Assembly: GCF_001578875.1 (NCBI RefSeq)
Contig: NZ_KQ969506.1
Span: 1,018,166 to 1,058,500, forward strand
DNA from: Streptococcus sp. DD13
GTDB lineage: Bacteria; Bacillota; Bacilli; Lactobacillales; Streptococcaceae
DNA: 40,335 bases
Reading direction: 5' to 3'
Shown here piece after piece: positions 1 through 7,109 of this stretch. Below the pieces are notes generated by a model. It made no database searches. It was not told the origin of the DNA and was given only the letters and a program-made list of their open reading frames with translations. Position numbers and translations under genes: made by a program. Each line of letters opens with the position of its first letter. Within the stretch, counting starts at the first letter, position 1.

Positions 1-1232
1 ACGATCTTTGAGACCTTTTAAGCGTTCGATGTCAGAAGCCCCCATCTGGGAAACAGGGATCCCTGTCATCCGCTCAACAGCTTGAGCGATATCATCTACG
101 GTCGCGACAGCCTGTTGCTCTTCGGTATGATTGGCGATTTGTTGCTCCAATTTTTCAATCCGTGTTTTTTCATTCAAGGCTGTTTCATAGTCTTCCCGTT
201 CTGCTGCGGCTTCTTGTTTTGTTTGGCAGCTTGGATCTCTTCTTCCAAGCTCTTGATATCCGTCACGGGATGTTTGGCTGCTAAGTGTGCAGCCGTTACA
301 TCAATCAAGTCAATCGCCTTATCGGGCAAACTTCGTTGCGGGATGTATTGCACAGAATAGTCCACGGCTGCCTTGAGTACCTCATCCGGTAAGAGGATAT
401 TGTGGTGGGCTTCATAGAGAGGCTTGATGCCCTTTAGAATCTTATACGTATCCTCAGCCGAAGGTGCGTTGACCGTCACTTCATTAAAGCGGCGAGCTAG
501 AGCGGCATTTTTCAAGATGGTATTGCGGTATTCGTCCTGGGTGGTTGCCCCAATGACCGAAAGCTCTCCTCGTGACAAGGCAGGTTTCAAGATATCAGCT
601 AAGCCCTTGGAACCTTGACCATCCCCCGTTGAACCAGCACCCAGGATTTGGTGGATTTCATCAAAGAAGAGGATGACATTCCCAGCTTTTTTGACTTCAT
701 CCAAGAGATTTTGGATGTTTTCTTCAAAAGCTCCACGGTATTGGGTCCCTGCTTCTAGCCCTGAGATGTCAATGGAGATAATCTCCTTGTTTTTAATGGC
801 CGCTGGTACATCGCCATTGACGATGGCTTGGGCCAAGCCTTCTACCACTGCGGTTTTACCGACCCCCGCATCGCCGACCAGGACAGGATTGTTCTTGGTT
901 CTGCGGGACAGGATTTCAGCCGTTTCTTGAATCTCCTTGTTGCGGCCGATAACAGGATCGAGCTTGCCTTCCCTCGCCTGGTCTGTCAAATTCGTCCCTA
1001 ATTTGGCTAGGATACCGTCTTGCTTGATCTTGCCTTGTGCTTGTACGGCAGGCTCTGCTCCTTCGCTTTGTGGCAGTTGACCTGTCTGACGATAATAAGC
1101 AAACTCCTCCGGTGTGACTTCCCGGCCATTGATTCGGTAGCGTCGGCGTTCGCTAGAGTAGCCTCCCATATCGCCCATCAATTGATTGAAAAGATCGTCC
1201 ATATTGTGAAAGTTATTGTAATTGTTGTTCAT
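1..1232 (-). pseudogene. clpL: ATP-dependent Clp family chaperone ClpL, 5' part, frameshifted (runs off window start)
   Basis: HSP100/Clp AAA+ unfoldase that helps streptococci survive heat and other protein-damaging stress; ClpL is known to act as a chaperone without needing ClpP. The start chosen is the ATG at 1230-1232, which gives the Asn-rich ClpL N-terminus (MNNNYNNF) and has GAGG eight bases upstream. Residues 120-127 are Walker A (GDAGVGKT), 188-192 Walker B (LFFDE) and 247-248 an Arg pair before the second domain. The intact frame is lost near residue 337: a run of T and G at about 214-224 lacks one base. Reading resumes in another frame with the expected continuation (QEAAAERED, then VERMTGIPVSQMGASDIERL) to the window edge. 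Without the shift the protein would continue into the second AAA domain. This is either a real loss-of-function mutation or a homopolymer sequencing error. Identity is very likely; pseudogene status is less sure. Confidence 0.85.
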
Positions 1233-1280
1233 TCGTTCTACCTCATATTTCCTTTTTTCTGTTTTCATTTGTTTTAGCCA

Positions 1281-1297
1281 TTTGACCAAAACTGACC
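1281..1297 (-). promoter_or_regulatory. CtsR-type operator, promoter-distal copy
   Basis: On the minus strand this reads GGTCAGTTTTGGTCAAA, a direct heptad repeat with a 3-bp spacer matching the known CtsR pattern (RGTCAAA-NNN-RGTCAAA). It lies about 50 bp before the clpL start and inside a repeated segment shared with 1354-1388. Confidence 0.6.
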
Positions 1298-1312
1298 TTT
1301 GTCTTAAAAAAA

Positions 1313-1393
1313 TTAGCAAATGCGATATACCGGTTCTGGTTGTTCTTTCGCTATTTGACCTTCTCTGACCTTTGTCTTAAAAAAATAATCCAT
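1313..1393 (-). CDS. candidate 26-aa leader ORF upstream of clpL
   Basis: A short ORF in the clpL 5' leader, below the usual length cut-off. It starts at the ATG complementary to 1391-1393 with a perfect AGGAGG seven bases upstream (complement of 1401-1406), one of the best ribosome sites in the window, and ends at TAA (1313-1315). It begins [18 protein letters not shown] and ends in Cys. One CtsR-type box is embedded in its codons. A second, ATG-less copy of the coding core ([13 protein letters not shown]) lies downstream in another frame and ends at 1243 beside the clpL ribosome site. I do not recognise the product. It may be a translated leader peptide, a small stress protein, or a chance ORF over duplicated operators. 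Confidence 0.4.
   Translation of the reverse strand: MDYFFKTKVREGQIAKEQPEPVYRIC
1354..1370 (-). promoter_or_regulatory. CtsR-type operator, middle copy
   Basis: Minus-strand sequence GGTCAGAGAAGGTCAAA fits the CtsR heptad pair with a 3-bp spacer. It lies in the transcribed leader, about 80 bp downstream of the clpL -10 box and within the candidate leader ORF, so bound CtsR could act as a roadblock as well as at the promoter. Confidence 0.65.
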
Positions 1394-1424
1394 GTCATAA
1401 CCTCCTATTTCTTAGAAGATATAT

Positions 1425-1440
1425 AGGATATTCATATCCT
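1425..1440 (-). repeat. 16-bp inverted repeat in the clpL leader
   Basis: AGGATATTCATATCCT has 7-base arms and a 2-base centre. It begins about nine bases after the clpL -10 box, so it would form a hairpin at the very 5' end of the transcript. Such 5' hairpins can stabilise mRNA; function here is inference. Confidence 0.4.
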
Positions 1441-1448
1441 ATAGTTCT

Positions 1449-1477
1449 ATTATAGGCTATTGGTCAGTAAAGGTCAA
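1449..1477 (-). promoter_or_regulatory. clpL promoter (sigma-A type)
   Basis: On the minus strand: -35 TTGACC (1472-1477), 17-bp spacer, -10 TATAAT (1449-1454). The -35 and spacer coincide with a CtsR-type box, the expected layout for repression by CtsR. Confidence 0.8.
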
Positions 1478-1478
1478 T
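1462..1478 (+). promoter_or_regulatory. CtsR-type operator on the clpL -35 region
   Basis: Reads GGTCAGTAAAGGTCAAT: two heptads separated by AAA. It overlaps the clpL -35, so CtsR binding should exclude RNA polymerase. It is the third such box in the 200 bp before clpL. Confidence 0.7.
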
Positions 1479-1510
1479 AGTTTTTTTGATTTTTTTTAAA
1501 AAATTTGTAA

Positions 1511-1548
1511 AGAAAAAAAGACTCTTTTCAACCATACAAAGAAGTCTT
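1511..1548 (-). terminator. rho-independent terminator of the deformylase gene
   Basis: Stem AAGACT...AGTCTT extended by TTT/AAA pairs (1518-1548), followed on the minus strand by a T-run (complement of 1513-1519). It closes the deformylase transcript just before the clpL promoter. Confidence 0.7.
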
Positions 1549-1597
1549 CTATTCAACAGTTCTTTTAAGCCTTATTTATCTCCATCAAAGACTGAAG

Positions 1598-2008
1598 CTA
1601 AATCACAATTCCTTCCAAATGATCCAGTTCATGCTGAACGACTTGGGCAGGTAGGTCTGTCAAGGTCAGGGTCTGCTCTTGCCAGTGTTGGTCCCGAAAG
1701 CGTATAGTGACCGTCTGGTAGCGGGTTGTCGGTCTACTACCTGTCAGGGACAAGCAGCCTTCTTCTGCTTGGTAGGGACCTTTTTTCTCCAGGAGGACAG
1801 GATTGTACATGACGAGACTGGTCAAGCCTAGACTAATGATGATGATGCGTTTTTTTAGGCCAATCATATTTGCCGCCATACCCAGACAGTGGTCACGGTG
1901 GGCAGTCAGGGTATCCTGTAGATCTTGACCAATGGGCAAATCCGCCCTTGTCGCCTCTTCTGACACCTGCTGCAAAAAGAAAATCTCCTTCATAATGGGT
2001 CGTATCAT
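1598..2008 (-). CDS. short peptide deformylase-like protein (second deformylase type)
   Basis: A 136-residue member of the peptide deformylase family, which removes the formyl group from nascent N-termini using a metal ion. The metal-binding signature is intact: EGCLS with Cys85, and QHELDH with His126, Glu127 and His130. The first family motif is altered: GMAANMIG at 43-50 has Asn where the family normally has the Gln of AAPQ. This short variant is known as a second deformylase in streptococci beside the longer essential Def, so its activity in vivo is less certain. The start (MIRPIMKEIFFLQQ) has AAAGGA upstream. A decayed gene precedes it and a terminator follows. Confidence 0.8.
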   Translation of the reverse strand: MIRPIMKEIFFLQQVSEEATRADLPIGQDLQDTLTAHRDHCLGMAANMIGLKKRIIIISLGLTSLVMYNPVLLEKKGPYQAEEGCLSLTGSRPTTRYQTVTIRFRDQHWQEQTLTLTDLPAQVVQHELDHLEGIVI

Positions 2009-2039
2009 AGTTTCTTTCCTTTCTCAAAATCCAATCAAT

Positions 2040-2430
2040 TCTTAGCGAAATAGCGGTCTACAAAGCAGTTCTCCAGCCCCCAAAAAGCTTCGCAAAGTCA
2101 TCCATCAGCCCGTAAAACTCCTGAGCACCCTGGGCTGTAAAGGGCTGGTCAAAACAGAGAATCGCTGGTGCAGGCTCTCGTAATCCGTCAAGCCAGCTAC
2201 TCCCACGAGGTGAAAGAGCGTCCTAGCATACTGATTGGCCACAAACTGGGGCTGGTCAAAAATATAGCAGTGAAAGACATCTGCCGTCTCAGCCCTAGAT
2301 CAAGCAAGTGCAATAAGACGGACCTATTTTTCATTCTGCAGTAAGCTCCACCGACCCAGATACTGGATGGCCTTGTTTTTGCCTTAATCTATCGCCACTA
2401 ACAGCTCCAGCATCTTTTAGTATAAGTCCC
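2040..2430 (-). pseudogene. decayed HhH-GPD (endonuclease III-like) DNA glycosylase gene
   Basis: No intact ORF, but the minus strand retains recognisable blocks in different frames. There is a YLGRWSLLQNE stretch near 2330-2364, then ETADVFHCYIFDQPQFVANQ followed by YARTLFHLVGVAGLTDYESL from 2290 to about 2170. After a frame change comes FTAQGAQEFYGLMDDFAKLF at about 2140-2080. The pattern ETAD...V-A-YARTLF matches the helix-hairpin-helix/GPD glycosylase fold after its hairpin. At least two stop codons near 2310-2325 and a frame change near 2140-2160 break it, and the N-terminal part is not visible. Family assignment is from remembered motif patterns and is moderate. Confidence 0.5.
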
Positions 2431-2460
2431 AAAAGCTTCGTTTCATCCCTTCATTATACC

Positions 2461-2494
2461 AAAAAACTCCCTGTCCTGCTGGACAAGGAGGGAG
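2461..2494 (-). terminator. terminator of the sus-type operon
   Basis: On the minus strand an imperfect CTCCCT/AGGGAG plus GTCC/GGAC stem is followed directly by TTTTTT (complement of 2461-2466), just after the GH32 stop codon. Confidence 0.75.
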
Positions 2495-2498
2495 AAGG

Positions 2499-3866
2499 CT
2501 AGAGAATCTTGCGTAAGGTGTGTGGGCCATCGATATAAAATGCAGAAGTCAGAGTTTCTTCCCCATCGTTAACAAAAATTTCTACCGTGTTGCGGTCAAA
2601 GATGACCAGCAACTTTTTAGCTTGGATAAGGACTGCACGACGACTCATATCCCAAGTTTCTTCTCCTTTTGCTTGATGGAGCAGATGACTGCGGTCGATG
2701 TAGACGACTCCCTCTTTTTGGTCATAACCAAAGCGAATATAGTCGTCAGTTGTCCCCAATTGGAGGGTCAGCTCACCCTCTACTACTAGGTTGATATAGC
2801 CGGCCTCTACTGTCTGCCCTAGCGTGACTTCTGGCAAAGCTGTTAGACTAGCTGGTAAAATCTGCTGAAGGAAGTGCTCTCCTTGCAGGCTAAGACGACG
2901 GGGAAGAGTCATGCTGCCCGCCCAGCCATGTCCCAGCTCATGCGGTGGGAAATTGCGTCCCCATGTATGCACCCAGGCAATGGCAATCCGTTGCCCGTCA
3001 TCATCCAACATGGTCTGAGGAGCATAGTAGTCATGACCGTGGTCAATTTCCCGTACTGATTCGGGCACAAATCGTTTTTCTTCCCAGTCCACATGTCCTA
3101 CCATGATAACAGAAGAATTGAGGTTGCGGTAGTCGTACTTGGTCCGCTCAAACCGCATGGGCGACAGGATAAGTACATCCTTCCCATCCAGAAAGAAATA
3201 ATCCGGGCATTCCCACATGATGCCTTGCTCCGGTCTTCCCTTGAGGAAAATCGATTCAAAGTCCCAATGGGTCAAATCATCTGAACCCAGCAGAACGATG
3301 GTGCCGACATCCTCTTTGTGCTTGGCCGCTACGACTGCATAGTAGCGATCATCCTTTTTAAACAACTTAGGATCTCGGAAGTCTGCGATTACCAGCTCAT
3401 CAGGTAGACAATCTCCTGTTGCGACAGGATTTTCCGCAATCTTACTGAAGTGGATCCCGTCTTTAGAGTAGGCCATATTTTGCACCTGGCGGACGGAACC
3501 ATCGGAGTCTAGAATATTCCCTGTATACATGAGCCAGAGAACGTCGTCTTTGACGATGGCAGATCCTGAAAAGCAACCATCCTTGTCATAGGGCATATCC
3601 GGTGCCAAAGCTACCGGCAAGTGCTCCCAATGAACCAGATCTGCCGACTTGGCATGCCCCCAGTGCATGGGGCCCCAAAAGCTCCCATAGGGATAAAATT
3701 GGTAAAAGAGATGATATTCCCCACGGAAGAAGACAAAGCCATTGGGGTCATTGATCCAGCCAATCTCTGCTGTAAAATGTTTGGTAGGCTTAAACTGCTC
3801 ATCTACTGAACCCTTCTGGTCAGCAATGAAAGCATTCGCCCTATCAATCGTGAATCGTTCTGCCAT
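2499..3866 (-). CDS. susH: GH32 sucrose / sucrose-6-phosphate hydrolase (beta-fructofuranosidase) of the ABC sugar locus
   Basis: Intracellular GH32 enzyme of 455 residues, without a signal peptide, expected to split sucrose or short fructo-oligosaccharides delivered by the ABC transporter encoded upstream. The three GH32 hallmarks are present: WINDPNG at 37-43 with nucleophile Asp40, RDP at 164-166 (transition-state stabiliser) and ECP at 219-221 with the acid/base Glu219. A C-terminal beta-sandwich module follows. The start lies one base after the stop of the permease gene, with GGGGTGAAG as ribosome site. It is the last gene of the operon. It differs clearly from the second GH32 enzyme at 29672, so the two are not a recent duplication. 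Whether the physiological substrate is sucrose, sucrose-6-phosphate or longer fructans is inference; the symbol follows the pneumococcal sus locus by similarity of organisation. Confidence 0.85.
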   Translation of the reverse strand: MAERFTIDRANAFIADQKGSVDEQFKPTKHFTAEIGWINDPNGFVFFRGEYHLFYQFYPYGSFWGPMHWGHAKSADLVHWEHLPVALAPDMPYDKDGCFSGSAIVKDDVLWLMYTGNILDSDGSVRQVQNMAYSKDGIHFSKIAENPVATGDCLPDELVIADFRDPKLFKKDDRYYAVVAAKHKEDVGTIVLLGSDDLTHWDFESIFLKGRPEQGIMWECPDYFFLDGKDVLILSPMRFERTKYDYRNLNSSVIMVGHVDWEEKRFVPESVREIDHGHDYYAPQTMLDDDGQRIAIAWVHTWGRNFPPHELGHGWAGSMTLPRRLSLQGEHFLQQILPASLTALPEVTLGQTVEAGYINLVVEGELTLQLGTTDDYIRFGYDQKEGVVYIDRSHLLHQAKGEETWDMSRRAVLIQAKKLLVIFDRNTVEIFVNDGEETLTSAFYIDGPHTLRKIL

Positions 3867-3867
3867 C

Positions 3868-4710
3868 TTACTTCACCCCTGTTCCTGTACTTCCCAAACC
3901 TTGCACTAGATATTTTTGGAAGAAGACATAAATGATAATCAGCGGAATCGTTGAAATCGTCAACATGGCCATAATCTGATTGGTATAGGTTGGTTGCGTG
4001 TTGTTGATATTGGTAATGGCAACTTGTAGCGGAAAATCGCTCGTATTGGTCAAGACCATCAGAGGCCAGATATAATCATTCCAGCTCCCAATAAAGGAAA
4101 GAGTTCCAACCGTCGCGATGGCTGGTTTAGACAGGGGCAACATAATCGTCCAAAAGATCCGAAAATGCGAGGCCCCTTCAATCCGAGCCGCTTCCAAGAT
4201 TTCATTGTTCACTGCCTTAAAGAATTGACGGAACATATAGATAAAGAGCGGAGCAGATAAAGCTGGTACAACAACCGCGAGTCGGGTGTTCAGCAAGCCA
4301 AGTCGTTGGACAATCGAGAACTTGGTAATCATAATGGTTTCTGCTGGAATGACCAACAAGGCTAACATGAGCGCAAAGAGAATTTTCTTCCCCTTGAAGT
4401 CAAACTTAGCAAAAGCGTAGCCTGCTAGAGAGTTGACTAGGATAGATCCTACTGTTACACAAGTCGCATAAAAAATACTGTTTCCGATGTATTGAAAAAG
4501 ATTAAAGCGACTGGAAATCTCCTGATAGGGTTTAAACCATTCGGCTGGATTAAAGGATGGTAAAAAGGATTTCCAGGTCCCCAACTCTTGAAAAACGGAC
4601 TGTTCACTCTTCATGGATGAAGCCACCATCCAAACTAAGGGGAATATGAAGAGAAGGGCCAAGAGCAAGGTTAATAGAAAATATAAAGAACGACTAACTT
4701 TTTTATTCAT
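3868..4710 (-). CDS. susT2: sugar ABC transporter permease (MalG/UgpE-type)
   Basis: Inner permease subunit of a CUT1-family carbohydrate importer, about 280 residues with six predicted membrane segments. It contains the EAA loop (EAARIEGASHFRIFWTIMLP) that docks on the ATPase. The start chosen is MNKKVSRS: its ATG has GAGGG six bases upstream and overlaps the upstream stop by eight bases, whereas an ATG four codons earlier sits directly on the Shine-Dalgarno. The tight overlap implies translational coupling with the partner permease. There is no ATP-binding subunit in the locus. In streptococci such importers share MsmK, and this is assumed here. The symbol is by analogy with the pneumococcal sus operon. 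Confidence 0.85.
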   Translation of the reverse strand: MNKKVSRSLYFLLTLLLALLFIFPLVWMVASSMKSEQSVFQELGTWKSFLPSFNPAEWFKPYQEISSRFNLFQYIGNSIFYATCVTVGSILVNSLAGYAFAKFDFKGKKILFALMLALLVIPAETIMITKFSIVQRLGLLNTRLAVVVPALSAPLFIYMFRQFFKAVNNEILEAARIEGASHFRIFWTIMLPLSKPAIATVGTLSFIGSWNDYIWPLMVLTNTSDFPLQVAITNINNTQPTYTNQIMAMLTISTIPLIIIYVFFQKYLVQGLGSTGTGVK

Positions 4711-5584
4711 AATATCCCTCATCTCCTGTTAATTTACGTTGCAAAAGGGTGAAAATAATGATAATGACTCCAAAGACCACTGTGATCGAGCTCGCATAGC
4801 CTACCATCCGGTCCGTGAAACCCGTTCGGTAAATGTAGTAAACAGGTGTCAGAGTCGAGTTCAGTGGACCACCTTGCGTCATGACCATTGGTTGGATCAC
4901 CAGTTTAAAGGCATCAATCAAGGTCGTTGTCAAAATCAATACAGATGTCGGTTTGAGCATCGGTAAGGTAATCTGGGTAAATTGTTTCCATTTGCTGGCT
5001 CCGTCAATGCTAGCTGCTTCATATAATGAACCGGGAATATTTTGTAAACCAGCTAAGAAAATTAACATTTGATACCCAGCCCCTTGCCAGGCAGACACCG
5101 CAATAATTACATACATGGCTTGATCTGGGCTGGTCAAGAAGGGTTGCGGATCAATCCCCAGGCTTCCAAGTACCGCATTGATCAACCCACTGGATGGATT
5201 GAGCAGGACCAACCATAATACAGATACCACAACCAGTGACATCACAACCGGTGCAAAAAAGGCCACTTTAAAGAAAATAGTCGATTTGCGTTTGTTGTTG
5301 ACCAAAAGAGCCAAGCCAAGAGCTAGACCCAGTTGGATCGGGATGATAAAGATGACAAACTGCCCAATATTTTTTAGACTTTGCAGAAACAAAGGATCAC
5401 TGAACAATTTGATAAAATTATCAAAGCTTATAAACTGTGTCGCATCAGGTGTCAGCAAATAATAATTTGTAAAGGCATAATAAATAGACAAGAGGGTCGG
5501 TAAGAATAGGAAGAGTCCTAAAATGATCATGGAAGGGGAGAGAAATAAATACCCCATGACCGATTCTTTTGTTTTAGCTTTCAT
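4703..5584 (-). CDS. susT1: sugar ABC transporter permease (MalF/UgpA-type)
   Basis: 293-residue CUT1-family permease with an N-terminal membrane helix (YLFLSPSMIILGLFLFLP) and further segments. The EAA loop (EAASIDGASKWKQFTQITLP) carries the conserved Gly of the ATPase-coupling helix. It pairs with the next gene to form the transmembrane channel. The start has GGAG nine bases upstream. It follows the substrate-binding lipoprotein gene by 73 bp and overlaps the second permease gene, so the set is one operon. Confidence 0.85.
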   Translation of the reverse strand: MKAKTKESVMGYLFLSPSMIILGLFLFLPTLLSIYYAFTNYYLLTPDATQFISFDNFIKLFSDPLFLQSLKNIGQFVIFIIPIQLGLALGLALLVNNKRKSTIFFKVAFFAPVVMSLVVVSVLWLVLLNPSSGLINAVLGSLGIDPQPFLTSPDQAMYVIIAVSAWQGAGYQMLIFLAGLQNIPGSLYEAASIDGASKWKQFTQITLPMLKPTSVLILTTTLIDAFKLVIQPMVMTQGGPLNSTLTPVYYIYRTGFTDRMVGYASSITVVFGVIIIIFTLLQRKLTGDEGYYE

Positions 5585-5657
5585 GTAACAATACTCCTTC
5601 TCCTATACAATAAGGGCTGTCTATTCTCAGACAGTCTGCATAGACAACCCCTATTTT

Positions 5658-6956
5658 TTATGGTAACAATGGATCAATTTCCTGCGCTTTTTGCTTCAAT
5701 AAAGCTTGGATATCTGAATTTTGATCAACATAGGTTGCTTCTGTTACCGTATTTTGGACAATCCGGCTGATTTGTGGGTACTTGACCAAGACTGGTCGAG
5801 CATGCCCACTAGCTGCATTTTGCTCTAAGAGAACTTTCATTTGCTCAGAAACTTCTGATGACAAGCGTTCTGAGGTTGATTTTCGTGACGGCAAGACTGA
5901 GTTTCCGACGCTCATATCATAGACTTCCTGATCAGAACCTAAGAAGTCAATCAGAGCCCCTGCTGCTTCTTTTTTCTTGGTCGTCGCACTCATCCCATAT
6001 GCCCAACTTCCTGTAGGAGAAACCAACTTTTTGGTCTTTGGAGACATCGGCAAAGGCAGCACTCCATATTCGATATCCTTGTATTGGCTATCCAATTCCT
6101 GCATGGTCCAAGAGCCTGTCATTTTTAGTGGATAAACACCTGTTTGGAAGCCATTTTTCTCAGGGGTGATCGTAGAGTATTCGTTTTTGATCAAGCCTTG
6201 GATAAAGGTAAAGGCTTCGACAGAACCTGCATTGTCAAAGGTTCCAGATGATTTTGTTCCGTCTGCATTGACTACATCCCCGCCGGATGACCAGACAAAT
6301 GGAGTGAAGGCGTACATCAGCCACTCAGAGTGGTCATCAAATCCCACATCAATAGCTGGTTTCTTGTAATAATCTGTCAAGGTTTTGAACAGTTGATTGT
6401 ATTGATCATAGGTCCATGGTTTTTCAACAGTAGGCAGTGTGGACAGGTCCACTCCTGCTTCTTTCAACATTTTCTTATTATAGAAAATCCCCACACCGGA
6501 TTCCGAGTATCCCAGAGAGTAAAGTTTTCCATCGTAGGTTCCTTCATCAATGATACTTTGGAGGAGGTCATCCTTGTTGGTGACATAATCGTCAATAGGA
6601 GCTAGGATACCTGATTTGGCATAGGCTGCGGTATTTGGACCATCCAGCGTCAAGACGTCTGGAAGGGTATTGGTCGTTAGAGCTGCATTGACCTTGTCTT
6701 CATATCCTCCTCCAGATCCACTCCGGGGAATATACTCGACTTTAGCAGTATACCCTTTGCCATTTTTTTCATTGAAATCCTTGATGGACTGTGACATCAC
6801 TTGTCCTTCTGCTGATTCTTCAGAATACTGTACCCAAAGTGTGACGGTATTAGGATCACTGTCGCTAGAAGCGCTATTTCCACCGTTTCCACAGGCTGTC
6901 AATAGGACACTAGACAAGAGCAACGCAGTGACTCCAAGTTTCTTCACTAGTTTCAT
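5658..6956 (-). CDS. susX: sugar ABC transporter substrate-binding lipoprotein
   Basis: 432-residue extracellular solute-binding protein of family 1. It has a lipoprotein signal (MKLVKKLG..., lipobox LTAC, lipidated Cys22) followed by a Ser/Asn/Gly-rich linker. The mature part starts VTLWVQYSEES and keeps the usual GAYED-like and late GSWAYGM segments of sugar-binding proteins. It should bind sucrose or fructo-oligosaccharides and hand them to the two permeases. It is first in the operon, nearest the strong promoter at 7067-7095, with GGAGG nine bases before its ATG. Two copies of a LacI-type palindrome lie in its leader. The exact ligand cannot be read from sequence. Confidence 0.85.
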   Translation of the reverse strand: MKLVKKLGVTALLLSSVLLTACGNGGNSASSDSDPNTVTLWVQYSEESAEGQVMSQSIKDFNEKNGKGYTAKVEYIPRSGSGGGYEDKVNAALTTNTLPDVLTLDGPNTAAYAKSGILAPIDDYVTNKDDLLQSIIDEGTYDGKLYSLGYSESGVGIFYNKKMLKEAGVDLSTLPTVEKPWTYDQYNQLFKTLTDYYKKPAIDVGFDDHSEWLMYAFTPFVWSSGGDVVNADGTKSSGTFDNAGSVEAFTFIQGLIKNEYSTITPEKNGFQTGVYPLKMTGSWTMQELDSQYKDIEYGVLPLPMSPKTKKLVSPTGSWAYGMSATTKKKEAAGALIDFLGSDQEVYDMSVGNSVLPSRKSTSERLSSEVSEQMKVLLEQNAASGHARPVLVKYPQISRIVQNTVTEATYVDQNSDIQALLKQKAQEIDPLLP

Positions 6957-6978
6957 CGATATGAACCTCCATATTTTG

Positions 6979-6988
6979 GAAACGTTTC
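6979..6988. promoter_or_regulatory. LacI-type operator, copy nearer the lipoprotein gene
   Basis: Core palindrome GAAACGTTTC within TGGAAACGTTTCAA. Its flanks are identical to those of the second copy (7042-7051), 63 bp away centre to centre. Central CG is typical of LacI/GalR operators; the local regulator at 7110 is the likely binder. Confidence 0.7.
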
Positions 6989-7041
6989 AATTATTTCCGA
7001 AAAGAGAAAGGCAAGTTGCCTTTGGATTCTTTTTGATTTTG

Positions 7042-7051
7042 GAAACGTTTC
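7042..7051. promoter_or_regulatory. LacI-type operator, promoter-proximal copy
   Basis: GAAACGTTTC, in the context GGAAACGTTTCA, begins about 15 bp after the -10 box and so should block initiation or escape. It is paired with the copy at 6979-6988. Confidence 0.75.
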
Positions 7052-7066
7052 AGTTTTGTTGATTTT

Positions 7067-7095
7067 ATTGTATCCGATTTCATTTTCTTTGTCAA
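7067..7095 (-). promoter_or_regulatory. promoter of the sus-type operon
   Basis: Minus strand: -35 TTGACA (7090-7095), 17-bp spacer, -10 TACAAT (7067-7072). It lies between the regulator stop codon and the lipoprotein gene, with both operators downstream. Confidence 0.8.
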
Positions 7096-7109
7096 GCGTT
7101 TTTCAAAAA

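Noticed and set aside
6979..7051. The two GAAACGTTTC palindromes as CcpA cre sites
   Set aside because: Aligned on the central CG they miss the cre consensus at about three positions, while the two copies share identical flanks beside a LacI gene. A local-regulator operator fits better, though CcpA binding is not excluded.
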